From the NCBI GenBank assembly GCA_963782445.1, contig CAWAJM010000001.1, positions 2,790,001 through 2,854,000 on the forward strand: a stretch of DNA of 64,000 bases, given 5' to 3'. This document shows positions 33,846 through 44,353 of this stretch, one piece after another; position 1 is the first letter of the stretch, and each line of letters starts with the position of its first letter. The notes beneath the pieces are model-generated. The model was not told the DNA's origin and searched no databases. It saw only the letters and a list, made by a program, of their open reading frames with translations. This DNA comes from ZC4RG20 sp963782445. Lineage in GTDB: Bacteria > Pseudomonadota > Gammaproteobacteria > Steroidobacterales > Rariloculaceae. A program made the translations under genes and the position numbers.

Positions 33846-33880
33846 GTCCCGACACCGCCCTTGCGACGAGCCTCAAGCCC
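33846..33880. repeat. right arm of the palindromic repeat split by the IS element
   Basis: Exact reverse complement of 32246-32280. Arm plus hairpin plus the arm on the far side of the IS would reconstitute a palindromic element of roughly 150 bases before the insertion. From here to 34023 I see no gene on either strand. Confidence 0.85.
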
Positions 33881-34023
33881 AGATACGTCTGCGGCCGTAG
33901 CCGCCGAAGACCGTACGCATCGGTGGCGGCGGCAGCCGTTCGGAGCCGGACTGGCGCGGCGATCGGCTGTCACGAGAACGGCACGGGCTACGTCTTCACC
34001 CCGGCAATCTCCTCGCGCGATTG

Positions 34024-34209
34024 CAGCATGATTCACGAACGGCCGCCGCCGTCGCGGAGGAGCGTCGTGCAGACGGGCGCTGTCGGGGCCGTGCGCGCCA
34101 GGGATCGCGCGCTACGGAGGCTCCAGGGATGGATTCACGCCGTCCCCGACAGCGCCCGTCTGCACGACGCTCCGCCTGCCCCCCCGAACGATCCGTTCGT
34201 GAATCATGC
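34024..34209. repeat. 186-base long palindrome (REP/MITE-like), second copy of the family
   Basis: The outer arms GCATGATTCACGAACGG (34024-34040 and 34193-34209) and inner arms of about 30 bases (near 34058-34087 and 34144-34173, containing GTCGTGCAGACGGGCGC) are inverted repeats separated by a short unpaired bulge and a central loop of about 55 bases. The loop contains CCAGGGATGGATTCACGCCGTCCCCG, related to the core of the IS-interrupted repeat. It codes for nothing recognisable. Confidence 0.85.
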
Positions 34210-34223
34210 GGCCGAGTGCCGGG

Positions 34224-34251
34224 CGTCGAACGTCGAACGTCGAACGTCGAA
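34224..34251. repeat. heptamer tandem repeat, four copies of CGTCGAA
   Basis: Four exact 7-base units followed by a partial one (CGTCA) end two bases before the stop codon of the metallo-hydrolase gene on the minus strand. As 7 is not a multiple of 3, changes in copy number upstream of a gene would shift frames, but here the repeat lies downstream of the stop and should only affect the 3' end of the message. It directly adjoins the long palindrome. Confidence 0.9.
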
Positions 34252-34253
34252 CG

Positions 34254-35645
34254 TCAGAGATCGTAGCTCGCGTGCAGCGCCGGCATCTCGACGGTGGTCC
34301 CGCGGTCCCCGAGCCGCTCGGCGAAGTGCTGCATCGTGTCCGGCTCGCCGTGCACGAGGAACGTGCGCGGCGCCTTCGTCCCCGCGTGCCATGCCAGGAG
34401 CTCGGCCTGGTCGGCGTGGGCGGAGAAGCCGTTGATCGTATGGACGCTCGCGCGCACGGCGACGGGCTCGCCGAAGATATGGACGCGGTCCGCCCCGTCG
34501 ATGATGCTGCGGGCTAGCGTGCCGCGTGCCGCATAGCCGACGAAGACGACAGCGCAGTCGCGGCGGGCCAGATTGTGCTTCAGATGATGGCGCACGCGCC
34601 CGCCCGTGCACATGCCGGAGCCCGCCATGATGACGGCACCGCCCGTGATGCGGTTCAGCGCGATCGAGTCGGCCGTATCGCGCGTGAAGTGCAGCCCCGG
34701 CAGTCCGAAAGGATCGCCGCCATCGCGGAACAGCGCGCGCGTATCCGCGTTGTAGCCTTCCGGGTGGTGCTGAAAGATCTGCGTTGCCGAGATGGCCATG
34801 GGCGAATCGAGGAAGACCTGCAGCGTGCGCGGCAGGCGGCCGGACTCGACAGCCGCGCGCAGGAAGAACAGGAGCTCCTGCGCGCGCTCGAGCGCGAACG
34901 TCGGGATCACGACGTTGCCGCCGCGCGCGAACGCCGCCTCGACGGCGGCGTAGAGCTCCTCGATTGAAGGTTCGATGGCCTTGTGCAGGCGGTCGCCGTA
35001 AGTCGTCTCCATGATCACGGCGTCGACGGCGGGCGGCGTCGCGGGGTTGCGCAGCAGCGGCCGGCCGGCGTTGCCGAGGTCGCCCGAGAACAGCAGCTTG
35101 CGCCGCTGCCCCTGCTCTTCGAGCTCGAGCACGATGCAGGCGGAGCCGAGAATGTGGCCGGCATCGATGAAGGTCGCGCGGATGCCCGGCGCGATGTCGA
35201 GCGGCCGGTCGTAGACGGCCGTGCGGCCGAAGAGCTCGAAGGCATTGAGCGTGTCGAGCTCCGTGTAGAGCGGCTCCCTGCCGTCGCCGTCGGGACCGCG
35301 ATGCGCGCGCCGCGACCGGCGCGTCGCCTCCTCCTCCTGCAGGTGAGCGGAGTCGAGCAGCACGAGGCGCGCGAGCTCGCGCGAGGCGGCGGTCGTGACG
35401 ATCTCGCCCCGAAACCCGCGTTTGGCGAGCAGCGGGATGCGTCCGCAATGGTCGAGATGGGCATGCGTCAGGAGGACATAGTCGATGCCCTTCGGCTCGA
35501 AGCCGAAAGGCTCGGCGTTGTCCTCGTCGAGCTCGCGGCCGCCCTGGTAAAGGCCGCAGTCGACGAGGATGCGCGTGCCCGCACATTCCACGAGATGGCA
35601 GGAACCGGTGACGCCTTGATCGGCGCCGTGGAATTCGATCTTCAA
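34254..35645 (-). CDS. beta-CASP metallo-beta-lactamase-fold nuclease (CPSF/YSH1-like)
   Basis: A 463-residue protein. The TTG at 35643-35645 is chosen because AAGGAGAC lies 4 bases upstream and the conserved LKIEFHGADQGVTGS entry begins there; no ATG is near. Motifs: VLLTHAHLDHCGRIP (HxHxDH), FIDAGHILGSA, LLFSGDLGNAGRP, METTYGDR, then the beta-CASP insert with IMAGSGMCTGGRVRHHL and the closing HTINGFSAHADQ and LVHGEPDTM histidines. Family members are RNA-processing endo/exonucleases. The bacterial branch has poorly known targets. A 35-base gap separates it from the LOG gene upstream, suggesting an operon. Confidence 0.9.
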   Translation of the reverse strand: MKIEFHGADQGVTGSCHLVECAGTRILVDCGLYQGGRELDEDNAEPFGFEPKGIDYVLLTHAHLDHCGRIPLLAKRGFRGEIVTTAASRELARLVLLDSAHLQEEEATRRSRRAHRGPDGDGREPLYTELDTLNAFELFGRTAVYDRPLDIAPGIRATFIDAGHILGSACIVLELEEQGQRRKLLFSGDLGNAGRPLLRNPATPPAVDAVIMETTYGDRLHKAIEPSIEELYAAVEAAFARGGNVVIPTFALERAQELLFFLRAAVESGRLPRTLQVFLDSPMAISATQIFQHHPEGYNADTRALFRDGGDPFGLPGLHFTRDTADSIALNRITGGAVIMAGSGMCTGGRVRHHLKHNLARRDCAVVFVGYAARGTLARSIIDGADRVHIFGEPVAVRASVHTINGFSAHADQAELLAWHAGTKAPRTFLVHGEPDTMQHFAERLGDRGTTVEMPALHASYDL

Positions 35646-35679
35646 CGCAGTCTCCTTTTGCAGGTCGCGCTTCCGCCGC

Positions 35680-36637
35680 TCAAAGCAGCGGCTGGCCGTT
35701 GATCTCGTGCCAGCGCAGAATACCGCCCCAGATTTCGTCGGCCGTCTCGGCAAACCAAAACAGCTCCCGGTCCTCCGGCGCAATGACGCCCTCGTCGACG
35801 AGAAAGTCGAAATCGACGGCGCGGCGCCAGAACGCCTCGCCCACGAGCACGACGGGCACGGGGGCGATCTTACGGGTCTGAATCAGCGTCAAGGTCTCGA
35901 ACAGCTCGTCGAACGTGCCGTAACCGCCAGGGAACGCGACGAGGGCGCGGGCGCGCAGCAGAAAGTGAAGCTTGCGCATCGCGAAATAATGAAACCGAAA
36001 GCAAAGATCGGGCGTGATGTAGGGATTCGGAAACTGCTCGCGCGGCAGCGAGATGTTGAGCCCGACCGTCTTCGCGCCAACGTCGAACGCCCCGCGATTC
36101 GCAGCCTCCATCATGCCGGGGCCGCCGCCCGTCAGGACGACGATGCCGGAGTTGTGCGAGCCGCCGCCGGCCGCGCCGACGAGGCGCCCGAGCTCGCGCG
36201 CGACGTCGTAGTAGTGGCTCTTCGCGAGGATACGCTCGGCGCGCCGCAGCCGCGCCCGCAGCTCGTCGTCCCCGGGCGCGCGCTCGAGTTGCGCTTCGAG
36301 TGTCTCGACCGCACGCCGCGCGGCCGAGGGCTCGGCGATGCGCGTGCTGCCGAAGACGACGACCGAATGGGCGACGCCGTGCTGGGTCAGCAGCAGCTCG
36401 GGCTTGAAGTAGTCGATCTGCAGGCGGACGCCGCGCGTCGCGGCGTGGCTCAGGAAGTCGAACGTCCTGGTCGGCCTCCCGATAGCTCGGGCTCTCGAGG
36501 ATGGCCTTAAGGCGCCGCGGCGCCTCGGCGTCGTCCACGGGCGACTTCGGCTGCTGCTGCGGGAGCGGCTCGCGCCGCAGATGACGATGCGGCGGCGTGG
36601 CGATCGGCCGCTCGGTCGGGGGCGGGCTGTCGGGCAT
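35680..36637 (-). pseudogene. LOG-family protein (TIGR00730-like), +1 frameshift
   Basis: The ATG at 36637 opens MPDSPPPTERP... ending in ILESPSYREADQD, the usual N-terminal helix before the fold. At about 36460-36466 a one-base shift is needed to continue as DFLSHAATRGVRLQIDYFKPEL, then VVFGSTRI, LTGGGPGMMEAANRGA (nucleotide/phosphoribohydrolase motif), PGGYGTFDELFE and the stop at 35680. Restored length is 318 residues, normal for this long LOG subfamily (cytokinin riboside 5'-monophosphate phosphoribohydrolase-like). The coding strand reads GACGTTCGAC; GACGTCGAC would repair it. It is broken, or a sequencing error. Confidence 0.88.
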
Positions 36638-36730
36638 GAAGGGCGGTTCCTGTACGGCGCCGCGAGCCGCGGCGGCAGGCCGTGAGTGTCCACGAGAACG
36701 CCCAGTATTACAACGGCTTGCGGGCCCGCC

Positions 36731-37435
36731 TCAGCGTACGCCGCCCGAGAACACGACGCCGATCAGGTCCTGCATGAAGTGCATGACGATGGGGGCGACG
36801 AGGCTTCGCCGCCAGAGATAGACGGCCGCATAGAGCGCGCCGAGCATGCCGACGGACACCATGCCCGCCCCGCCCTCGTAGCCGTGCCCGAGGGCGAAGA
36901 TCACCGAGGAGACGACGACGGCCACTCCGGCGCCGCGCGTGAACGGCGCGAGCCTCAGCAGCAGATAGCCGCGGAAGATGGTCTCCTCGGCCACGGCCAC
37001 GACGGCGACGAGCACGACGCCGAGCGCGACCTCCCAGGAGCCGGCGGGCGTCAGGAACGTCGGCGAGACCGCACCGCCCGAGAGCCCGAGCCGCTCGAGC
37101 CAGCCCGCGAGCACGCTGGTCGCGACGGCGGACGGCCAGAAGAAGACGACCCCGACGAGCACTTCGCGAAACCCCGCGCCCACGTTCCAGCCGATGCTGC
37201 CGAGCGACTCGCCGCTGCGCCAGACGAAGAACATGACGAGCGCGACGAGCCCCAGGTCCTGGGCCATGGTCGTCGCGGCCGTCACCGTGAAGCCCGCGGT
37301 GCGGGGCGCGTGCTCCACGGCCCCGAGCACGAGAGACGGTAGGACCAACAGCAGGAAGACCCCGAGCTCGGCGGCCTGCACGCGCTTACCGACGGGGCCT
37401 TTTCGGGGTTGCCCCGAGGTTTCCAATTCCGTCAC
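36731..37435 (-). CDS. CPBP-family intramembrane metalloprotease
   Basis: A 234-residue membrane protein. The GTG at 37435 has AAGGAGA 4 bases upstream, and the frame then reads VTELETS; the longer frame to 37486 adds a tail without homology. Active-site motifs of the CPBP/Rce1-type family are present: AEETIFRGYLLLRL (EExxxR), FALGHGYEG (FxxxH) and VMHFMQD (HxxxN/D). There are six to eight hydrophobic helices. In bacteria these proteases often act in bacteriocin immunity or maturation or simply have unknown substrates; no bacteriocin gene is near. Confidence 0.87.
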   Translation of the reverse strand: MTELETSGQPRKGPVGKRVQAAELGVFLLLVLPSLVLGAVEHAPRTAGFTVTAATTMAQDLGLVALVMFFVWRSGESLGSIGWNVGAGFREVLVGVVFFWPSAVATSVLAGWLERLGLSGGAVSPTFLTPAGSWEVALGVVLVAVVAVAEETIFRGYLLLRLAPFTRGAGVAVVVSSVIFALGHGYEGGAGMVSVGMLGALYAAVYLWRRSLVAPIVMHFMQDLIGVVFSGGVR

Positions 37436-37525
37436 GCCGTCTCCTTGCCTGCCGTCACTCCCCGCCGCAAGCAAGAATACGGCCAAGCGGCGCGGACCGG
37501 ACGTTCCGGTCCGCGCCTATCCGCC

Positions 37526-39028
37526 TCAGGGAATCTGCACGGGGACGAAGAACGAGTTGTTGTCCCGCTGCACGAGCAGGGCCGCGGTCGACCCGGCCTT
37601 GAGGCTGCGTACCATGTTGACGAGATCCTGCGCGGAGCGGACCGGCTGACGATTCACCTCCTTGACGAGATCGCCGCGCTTCAGGCCCGCGTTGTCGGCC
37701 GGGCTGCCGGGCTGCACGCGTGCAATGACGGCACCCTGCTCACCCTGGTAGCCGAGCTGTTGCGCCAACTGCGGCGTCAGCGTCTCGACCGAAATGCCGA
37801 GCCGCTGCGGGTTCGGAGGCCCGCCCTGCTGATTCTCGTTCTGCTGGTTCTCCTCGGGTTTCTGACCGAGCTTTACCGATAGCATCATCATATTGCCGTT
37901 GCGCAGCACGCCGAGCTGGGCTGTCGTATCGGGCATCATGCCGGCGACCGCGTTCTGCAGCTCGGTCGCGGTCTTGATCTGCATGCCGTTGATCGACGTG
38001 ACGACGTCCCCTTGCTTGACGCCGGCCATGTCGGCTGGGCTGCCCTGCACCACATCGCCGATGAGCGCGCCCTCGACGTTCGAGCCGATGCCGAAGGCCT
38101 GCTTGAGCTCGGGCGTCAGCGGCTGCAGCAGCACGCCGAGGTAGCCGCGAATGACCTTACCGTGCTCCTTGAGCTGGTCCATGACGTTCATGGCCAGATT
38201 GATCGGGATGGCGAAGCCGAGCCCGACGGAGCCTCCCGAGGGCGTGCTGATCATCGAGTTGATGCCGATGACCCGGCCGTCGAGATCGGCCAAGGCACCG
38301 CCGCTGTTGCCCGGATTGATGGCCGCGTCGGTCTGAATGAAGTCCTGGTAGCCGGAAACGCCGACCTGCGAGCGTCCCTTGGCGCTGATGATTCCGGCCG
38401 TGGTCGTGTGCAGCAGCTCGAACGGATTACCGACCGCGATGACCCACTGGCCGACCTTGACGTCGCTGGAGTTGCCGAAAGTCGCGACCGGGAGATTGTG
38501 CTCGTCGACCTTGATGAGGGCCAGGTCGGTCTCCTTGTCCGTGCCGACGATCTTCGCCTGCGTGCGATTGCCGTTCGGCAGCACGACCGTGAGCTTCTCC
38601 GCCCCCTGGACGACGTGATTGTTCGTCAGAATGTAGCCGTCGGACGACGCGATGACCCCCGAGCCGAGCGCGTGCACCGTACGCTCCTGTTGGTCCGGCA
38701 TCTGCTGGCCGAAATAGCGCTGAAAGAACTGATTGCCGAAGAACTGTTGGAGCTGGTCGCCGCCGAACGGGTTCTGGACGGTGACCTTGGATTCACTGAA
38801 GATCGGCACGACGGAAGGATTGACCTTGGCGGCCGCAGCCTCGAACACTTGGCTGATCTGGTCGAGGACCTGTCTGCCGTGCTGAGTCGCCTGTTCGTTC
38901 GAACTCTGCTGGTCGGGCGCCGCCTGCTGCGCCGAGGCGGGCGCGACGGCACCGGCGAAGGCGAGCGCCGCGGCGAGGCATAAGGCGCGCAAGGCGCCGG
39001 ATGCAGAGAATTTTTGGATATGAGACAT
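37526..39028 (-). CDS. DegP/DegQ-type periplasmic serine protease
   Basis: A 500-residue HtrA-family protease-chaperone. A signal peptide (residues 1-33, cut after ASA) is followed by the trypsin-like domain with His138 (TNNHVV), Asp168 (ETDLALIKV) and Ser242 (NPGNSGGAL). Two PDZ domains follow (GYLGVLLQPLTPELKQAFGI... and LGISVETLTPQLAQQLGY...), separated by a Gln/Asn-rich linker (KPEENQQNENQQGG). It degrades or refolds misfolded envelope proteins. A sigma-E-like promoter may lie upstream (39143-39173), as for degP in enterobacteria. It is transcribed divergently from the exporter at 39191. Confidence 0.95.
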   Translation of the reverse strand: MSHIQKFSASGALRALCLAAALAFAGAVAPASAQQAAPDQQSSNEQATQHGRQVLDQISQVFEAAAAKVNPSVVPIFSESKVTVQNPFGGDQLQQFFGNQFFQRYFGQQMPDQQERTVHALGSGVIASSDGYILTNNHVVQGAEKLTVVLPNGNRTQAKIVGTDKETDLALIKVDEHNLPVATFGNSSDVKVGQWVIAVGNPFELLHTTTAGIISAKGRSQVGVSGYQDFIQTDAAINPGNSGGALADLDGRVIGINSMISTPSGGSVGLGFAIPINLAMNVMDQLKEHGKVIRGYLGVLLQPLTPELKQAFGIGSNVEGALIGDVVQGSPADMAGVKQGDVVTSINGMQIKTATELQNAVAGMMPDTTAQLGVLRNGNMMMLSVKLGQKPEENQQNENQQGGPPNPQRLGISVETLTPQLAQQLGYQGEQGAVIARVQPGSPADNAGLKRGDLVKEVNRQPVRSAQDLVNMVRSLKAGSTAALLVQRDNNSFFVPVQIP

Positions 39029-39142
39029 GACACGCTCCGTATTGTTCCTGACACACGGCTCTCGCCGCCGGGCGGCTTCCGCCCGCCGATTCCACCTCCG
39101 ACGCTAACATTCTCCTGTCACGCGTACGATAGGTGAACGTTC

Positions 39143-39173
39143 GGATTAGGCCCGGAGACCGAAAGATAGTTCC
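39143..39173 (-). promoter_or_regulatory. candidate sigma-E (RpoE)-type promoter for the DegQ-like gene
   Basis: On the minus strand GGAACT (39168-39173) is followed after about 17 bases by CTAATCC (39143-39149), a near match to the GGAACTT / TCTAA or TCTGA pair of extracytoplasmic-stress sigma factors, 115 bases upstream of the protease ATG. HtrA-family genes are classical targets of this regulon. The match is imperfect (one base off in each box), so this is a hypothesis. Confidence 0.35.
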
Positions 39174-39190
39174 TGCGTTATCATGAGCTT

Positions 39191-40236
39191 ATGAAAAAGG
39201 TTCGAATTATGGTGGCGGCCGCCCTCGGCGTCGCCGCCATCGCGGGCGCAGGCTGGTGGCTGCGCCACCGCCAGCCGCCGGCCACGGAGCTCACGCTGTA
39301 CGGCAACGTCGACCTGCGGCAGGTCTCGCTGGCCTTCAACGACAGCGAGCGCATCGCCTCGATCGCCGTCGAGGAAGGCGATCGGGTGCACAAGGGCCAG
39401 GTCGTCGCGAGGCTCGATACGGGCCGCATCGAGCCGCAGGTCGCCGCGGCCGAGGCCCAAGTGGCCGCGCAACAGGCCGTCGTCGAGAGATTCCACCGCG
39501 GCAGCCGCCCGGAGGAGATCGCTCAAGGCCGCGCGAACCTCGCGGCCGCGAAGGCCGACGCAGAGAACGCCAGGCTCCAGTATCAGCGTCTCAAGACGCT
39601 CGTGCCGCAGAAGCTCGCGAGTCAGCAGGATCTCGATGCCGCCAAGGCGGCCATGGACGCGTCGAAGGCCAAAGTCGACGCTGCGCAGAAAGCCCTCGAT
39701 CTCCTGGTCGCAGGCCCGCGCAAGGAAGACATCGCGCAGGCAGAGGCTCAGCTGCGGGCCCAACAGGCTCAGCTCGCGCTGGTGCAGCGCCAGCTCGGCG
39801 ATGCGACGCTCGAAGCGCCGCTCGACGCCGTGGTGCGTGCGCGGCTGCTCGAGCCCGGGGACATGGCCTCGCCGCAGAAGCCCGTGCTCTCGCTCGCGAT
39901 CCTCGATCCGAAGTGGATCCGCGCTTATGTCTCCGAGGTGGACTTGGGTATCGTGCATCCGGGCATGGCCGCCGCCGTCGCCGTCGATTCGTTCCCGGGG
40001 CGGCGCTTCGAGGGCCACGTCGGCTTCATCTCGCCGGTCGCCGAGTTCACGCCGAAGAACGTCGAGACGCCGGCACTGCGCACGAGTCTGGTCTACGAGG
40101 TCCGCGTACTCGTCGACGATCCCGGCGACAATCTGCGGCTCGGCATGCCGGCCACGGTCTATCTGCCACGCGCGCAGGCGCCGACGGCGACGCAGGAGTC
40201 TTCGACGGCAGGCTCGGCTACGGGCCGCCGGGACCC

Positions 40237-40240
<4 letters not shown>
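39191..40240 (+). CDS. HlyD/YbhG-type periplasmic adaptor
   Basis: A 349-residue membrane-fusion protein. An N-terminal helix (VRIMVAAALGVAAIAGAGWWL) anchors it in the inner membrane. LTLYGNVDLRQVSLAF and IAVEEGDRVHKGQVVARLD form the first lipoyl half; a long Ala/Gln-rich coiled coil (about 85-205) carries a repeated RPEEIAQGRANL / RKEDIAQAEAQL motif typical of YbhG. DATLEAPLDAVVRARLLEPGDM is the second lipoyl half. It links the ABC exporter downstream to an outer-membrane channel, which is not encoded here. The stop overlaps the ATPase start (GTGA). Confidence 0.9.
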
Positions 40241-42023
<1,783 letters not shown>

Positions 42024-42027
<4 letters not shown>

Positions 42028-43172
42028 CGGCCGCGCGCCGCGCGCCCGAGCGCCGCCACGGCAAGGGCCGGCGCATCGCGGCGCTGGTGCGAAAGGAGAG
42101 CTATCAGCTGTTCCGCGATCCGAGCACGATCGCGATCGGCATCGTCATGCCGCTCATGCTCGTGCTGCTGTTCGGCTACGGGCTCTCGCTCGACGTGCAG
42201 AACGTGCCCCTGGCCGTCGTGCTGCAGGATACGGCGCAGGACGCGCGCCAGCTCGCCGCCCGTCTCGACGGCTCGCCCTATTTCGACGTCCGGCTCGTAC
42301 CCTCGATGCAGGAGGCCGAGGCCCTCATGATTCGCCACGAGGTCGACGGCATCGTGCGCCTGCGCTCGGACTTCTCGCGGAGCCTCGCCGAGGGCGATGC
42401 CGAGGTCCAGCTGCTCGTCAACGGCACGGACGCGAACACGGCGCGCATCGTCGAGGGATACACGCAGAACGCCATCGCGACTTGGATGAACCTGCGCTCC
42501 GCCGAGGGCCTGCCCGCGGCTTCGCCGCCCATCGACGTCGAGAGCCGTCTGTGGTTCAACGAGGCCAACGACAGTCACTACTTTCTCGTGCCGGGCCTCA
42601 TCGTGCTCGTCATGACGCTGCTCGGCGCATTCATGACGGCGCTCGTCATGGCCCGGGAATGGGAGCGCGGCACGTTCGAGGCCCTGTTCGTGACGCCCGT
42701 GCGCGCCGACGAGATCCTGCTCGGTAAGCTCATTCCCTACTTCCTGCTCGGCCTCACGGGTCTCATGCTCTGCGTCGCGGGCAGCAAGTTCCTGTTCCAC
42801 GTGCCGCTGCGCGGCTCGCTCTGGCTGCTCGTCGGCAGCTCGATGCTCTATCTGCTCGTCGCGCTCGGCATCGGCCTCGTGGTCTCCTCGATCACGAAGA
42901 GCCAGTTCATCGCGAGCCAGATCGCGCTGCTCGTGACCTTCCTGCCGGCCATGATGCTCTCCGGCTTTCTCTTCGATCTGCACAGCATGCCGGCGGCCGT
43001 GCGTGCCGTGACTTACGTGCTGCCCGCGCGCTACTACGTGACACTGCTGCAGACCCTGTTCCTCGCGGGCAACGTCTGGAGAGTCGTGCTGCCGAACGCA
43101 GCCGTGCTCGCGGCCATGGCGGTCGTCATGATGCTGCTCTCGCGCATCGCGACCCGCAAGAAGCTCTCGTAG
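42024..43172 (+). CDS. ABC-2 exporter permease (YbhS-like)
   Basis: A 382-residue permease starting in an ATGA overlap with the ATPase. One N-terminal helix (IAIGIVMPLMLVLLFGYGLSLDV), a periplasmic domain with LQDTAQDARQLAARLDGSPYF and DGIVRLRSDFSRSLAEGD, then five helices including REWERGTFEALFVTPVRADEILLGK, the cytoplasmic coupling motif. The paired permease follows at 43182. Confidence 0.92.
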
Positions 43173-43181
43173 CGGCCGGCC

Positions 43182-44300
43182 ATGCTCGAGGCGCTGTATC
43201 GCATTCTCGCGCTGATCCGCAAGGAGCTGCTCGCGATGTTCAAGGACCCGCGCAGCCGTTTCCTGCTCTTTCTGCCGCCCGTCCTGCAGAGCATCCTGTT
43301 CGGCTATGCGGCCACCTACGATCTGAATACCGTTTACTACGCAGTGCTCGACCAGGACCGCAGCGCGGCATCGCACGCCTTTCTAGCCAAACTCGACGGC
43401 TCGCGCGTATTCGTGCGCGTCGCGAATCTCGAGCGCGCGGCGGACATCAAGTCCTTCATCGACGATCGGCGCGGCCTCCTCGTCGTGCAGATTCCTCAGG
43501 ATTTCGCGCGCAACCTCGAGGCCGGGACGCGGGCGAAAGTCCAGGTCATCGCGGACGGCCGCAACTCGAACACGGCCGGCACGGCGACGCGCTACGTCGC
43601 CGGCATCGCTCAGCAGTTCGGCGAGCGCTGGCAGATGGACCACGGTCAGAGCGGACCGCCCCTGAAGCTCGTCGCGCGCGCCTGGTACAACCCTCAGCTC
43701 GAGACGCGCTGGCATATGATCCCCTCGCTGATCGGCACGCTCACGCTGCTGCAGACGCTGCTGCTGACGGCCATGTCCGTCGCGCGCGAACGCGAGGAAG
43801 GCACGTTCGACCAACTGCTCGTGACACCGCTGCGTCCGTCGGAGATCATGATCGGCAAGGCGCTGCCCTCGATGCTCATCGGCGCCGGGCAGGCGACGCT
43901 GATCCTGCTCGTCGCGCAGCTCTGGTTTCGCATCCCGTTCGCGGGCTCCTTCGGCACGCTCTACGTAGGCCTGGCGCTGTTTCTGCTGGCCGCGGTCGGC
44001 ATCGGCCTCATGGTCTCATCGTTTGTCGCGACGATGCAGCAGGCGATGCTGTTCTCGTTCGTGCTGCTCATGCCGTTCATCCTGCTCTCCGGCCTCGCGA
44101 CGCCGATCGGCAACATGCCCGTCGTGCTGCAGCGGCTCACGCTTTTGAACCCGCTTCGGTACGCAATCGACATGGCGCAGCGCATCTATCTCGAAGGGGC
44201 TGGGCTCGGGCAGATCGTGCCGGACCTATGGCCGCTCGCGGTGATCGCGGCCGTGACCCTGCCCGTGGCGGCCTGGATGTTTCGGAACCGATTGACGTAA
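43182..44300 (+). CDS. ABC-2 exporter permease (YbhR-like)
   Basis: A 372-residue permease 9 bases downstream of its partner. The layout is the same: helix LFLLFLPPVLQSILFGYAATYDL, periplasmic domain with VLDQDRSAASHAFLAKLDGSRVF and RRGLLVVQIPQDFARNLE, coupling loop REREEGTFDQLLVTPLRPSEIMIGK and C-terminal helices. The two permeases form the transmembrane heterodimer of the exporter. Last gene of the operon; the kinase gene at 44354 begins 53 bases later and could be co-transcribed. Confidence 0.92.
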   Translation: MLEALYRILALIRKELLAMFKDPRSRFLLFLPPVLQSILFGYAATYDLNTVYYAVLDQDRSAASHAFLAKLDGSRVFVRVANLERAADIKSFIDDRRGLLVVQIPQDFARNLEAGTRAKVQVIADGRNSNTAGTATRYVAGIAQQFGERWQMDHGQSGPPLKLVARAWYNPQLETRWHMIPSLIGTLTLLQTLLLTAMSVAREREEGTFDQLLVTPLRPSEIMIGKALPSMLIGAGQATLILLVAQLWFRIPFAGSFGTLYVGLALFLLAAVGIGLMVSSFVATMQQAMLFSFVLLMPFILLSGLATPIGNMPVVLQRLTLLNPLRYAIDMAQRIYLEGAGLGQIVPDLWPLAVIAAVTLPVAAWMFRNRLT

Positions 44301-44353
44301 GGTGGCATGAGCGCCCACTGAATAAACGTCGATCAGAGGTTGGATGCGGTTGT

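Noticed and set aside
34224..34251. CRISPR array
   Set aside because: The 7-base units are directly adjacent without spacers, and there are no cas genes. A tandem repeat, not CRISPR.
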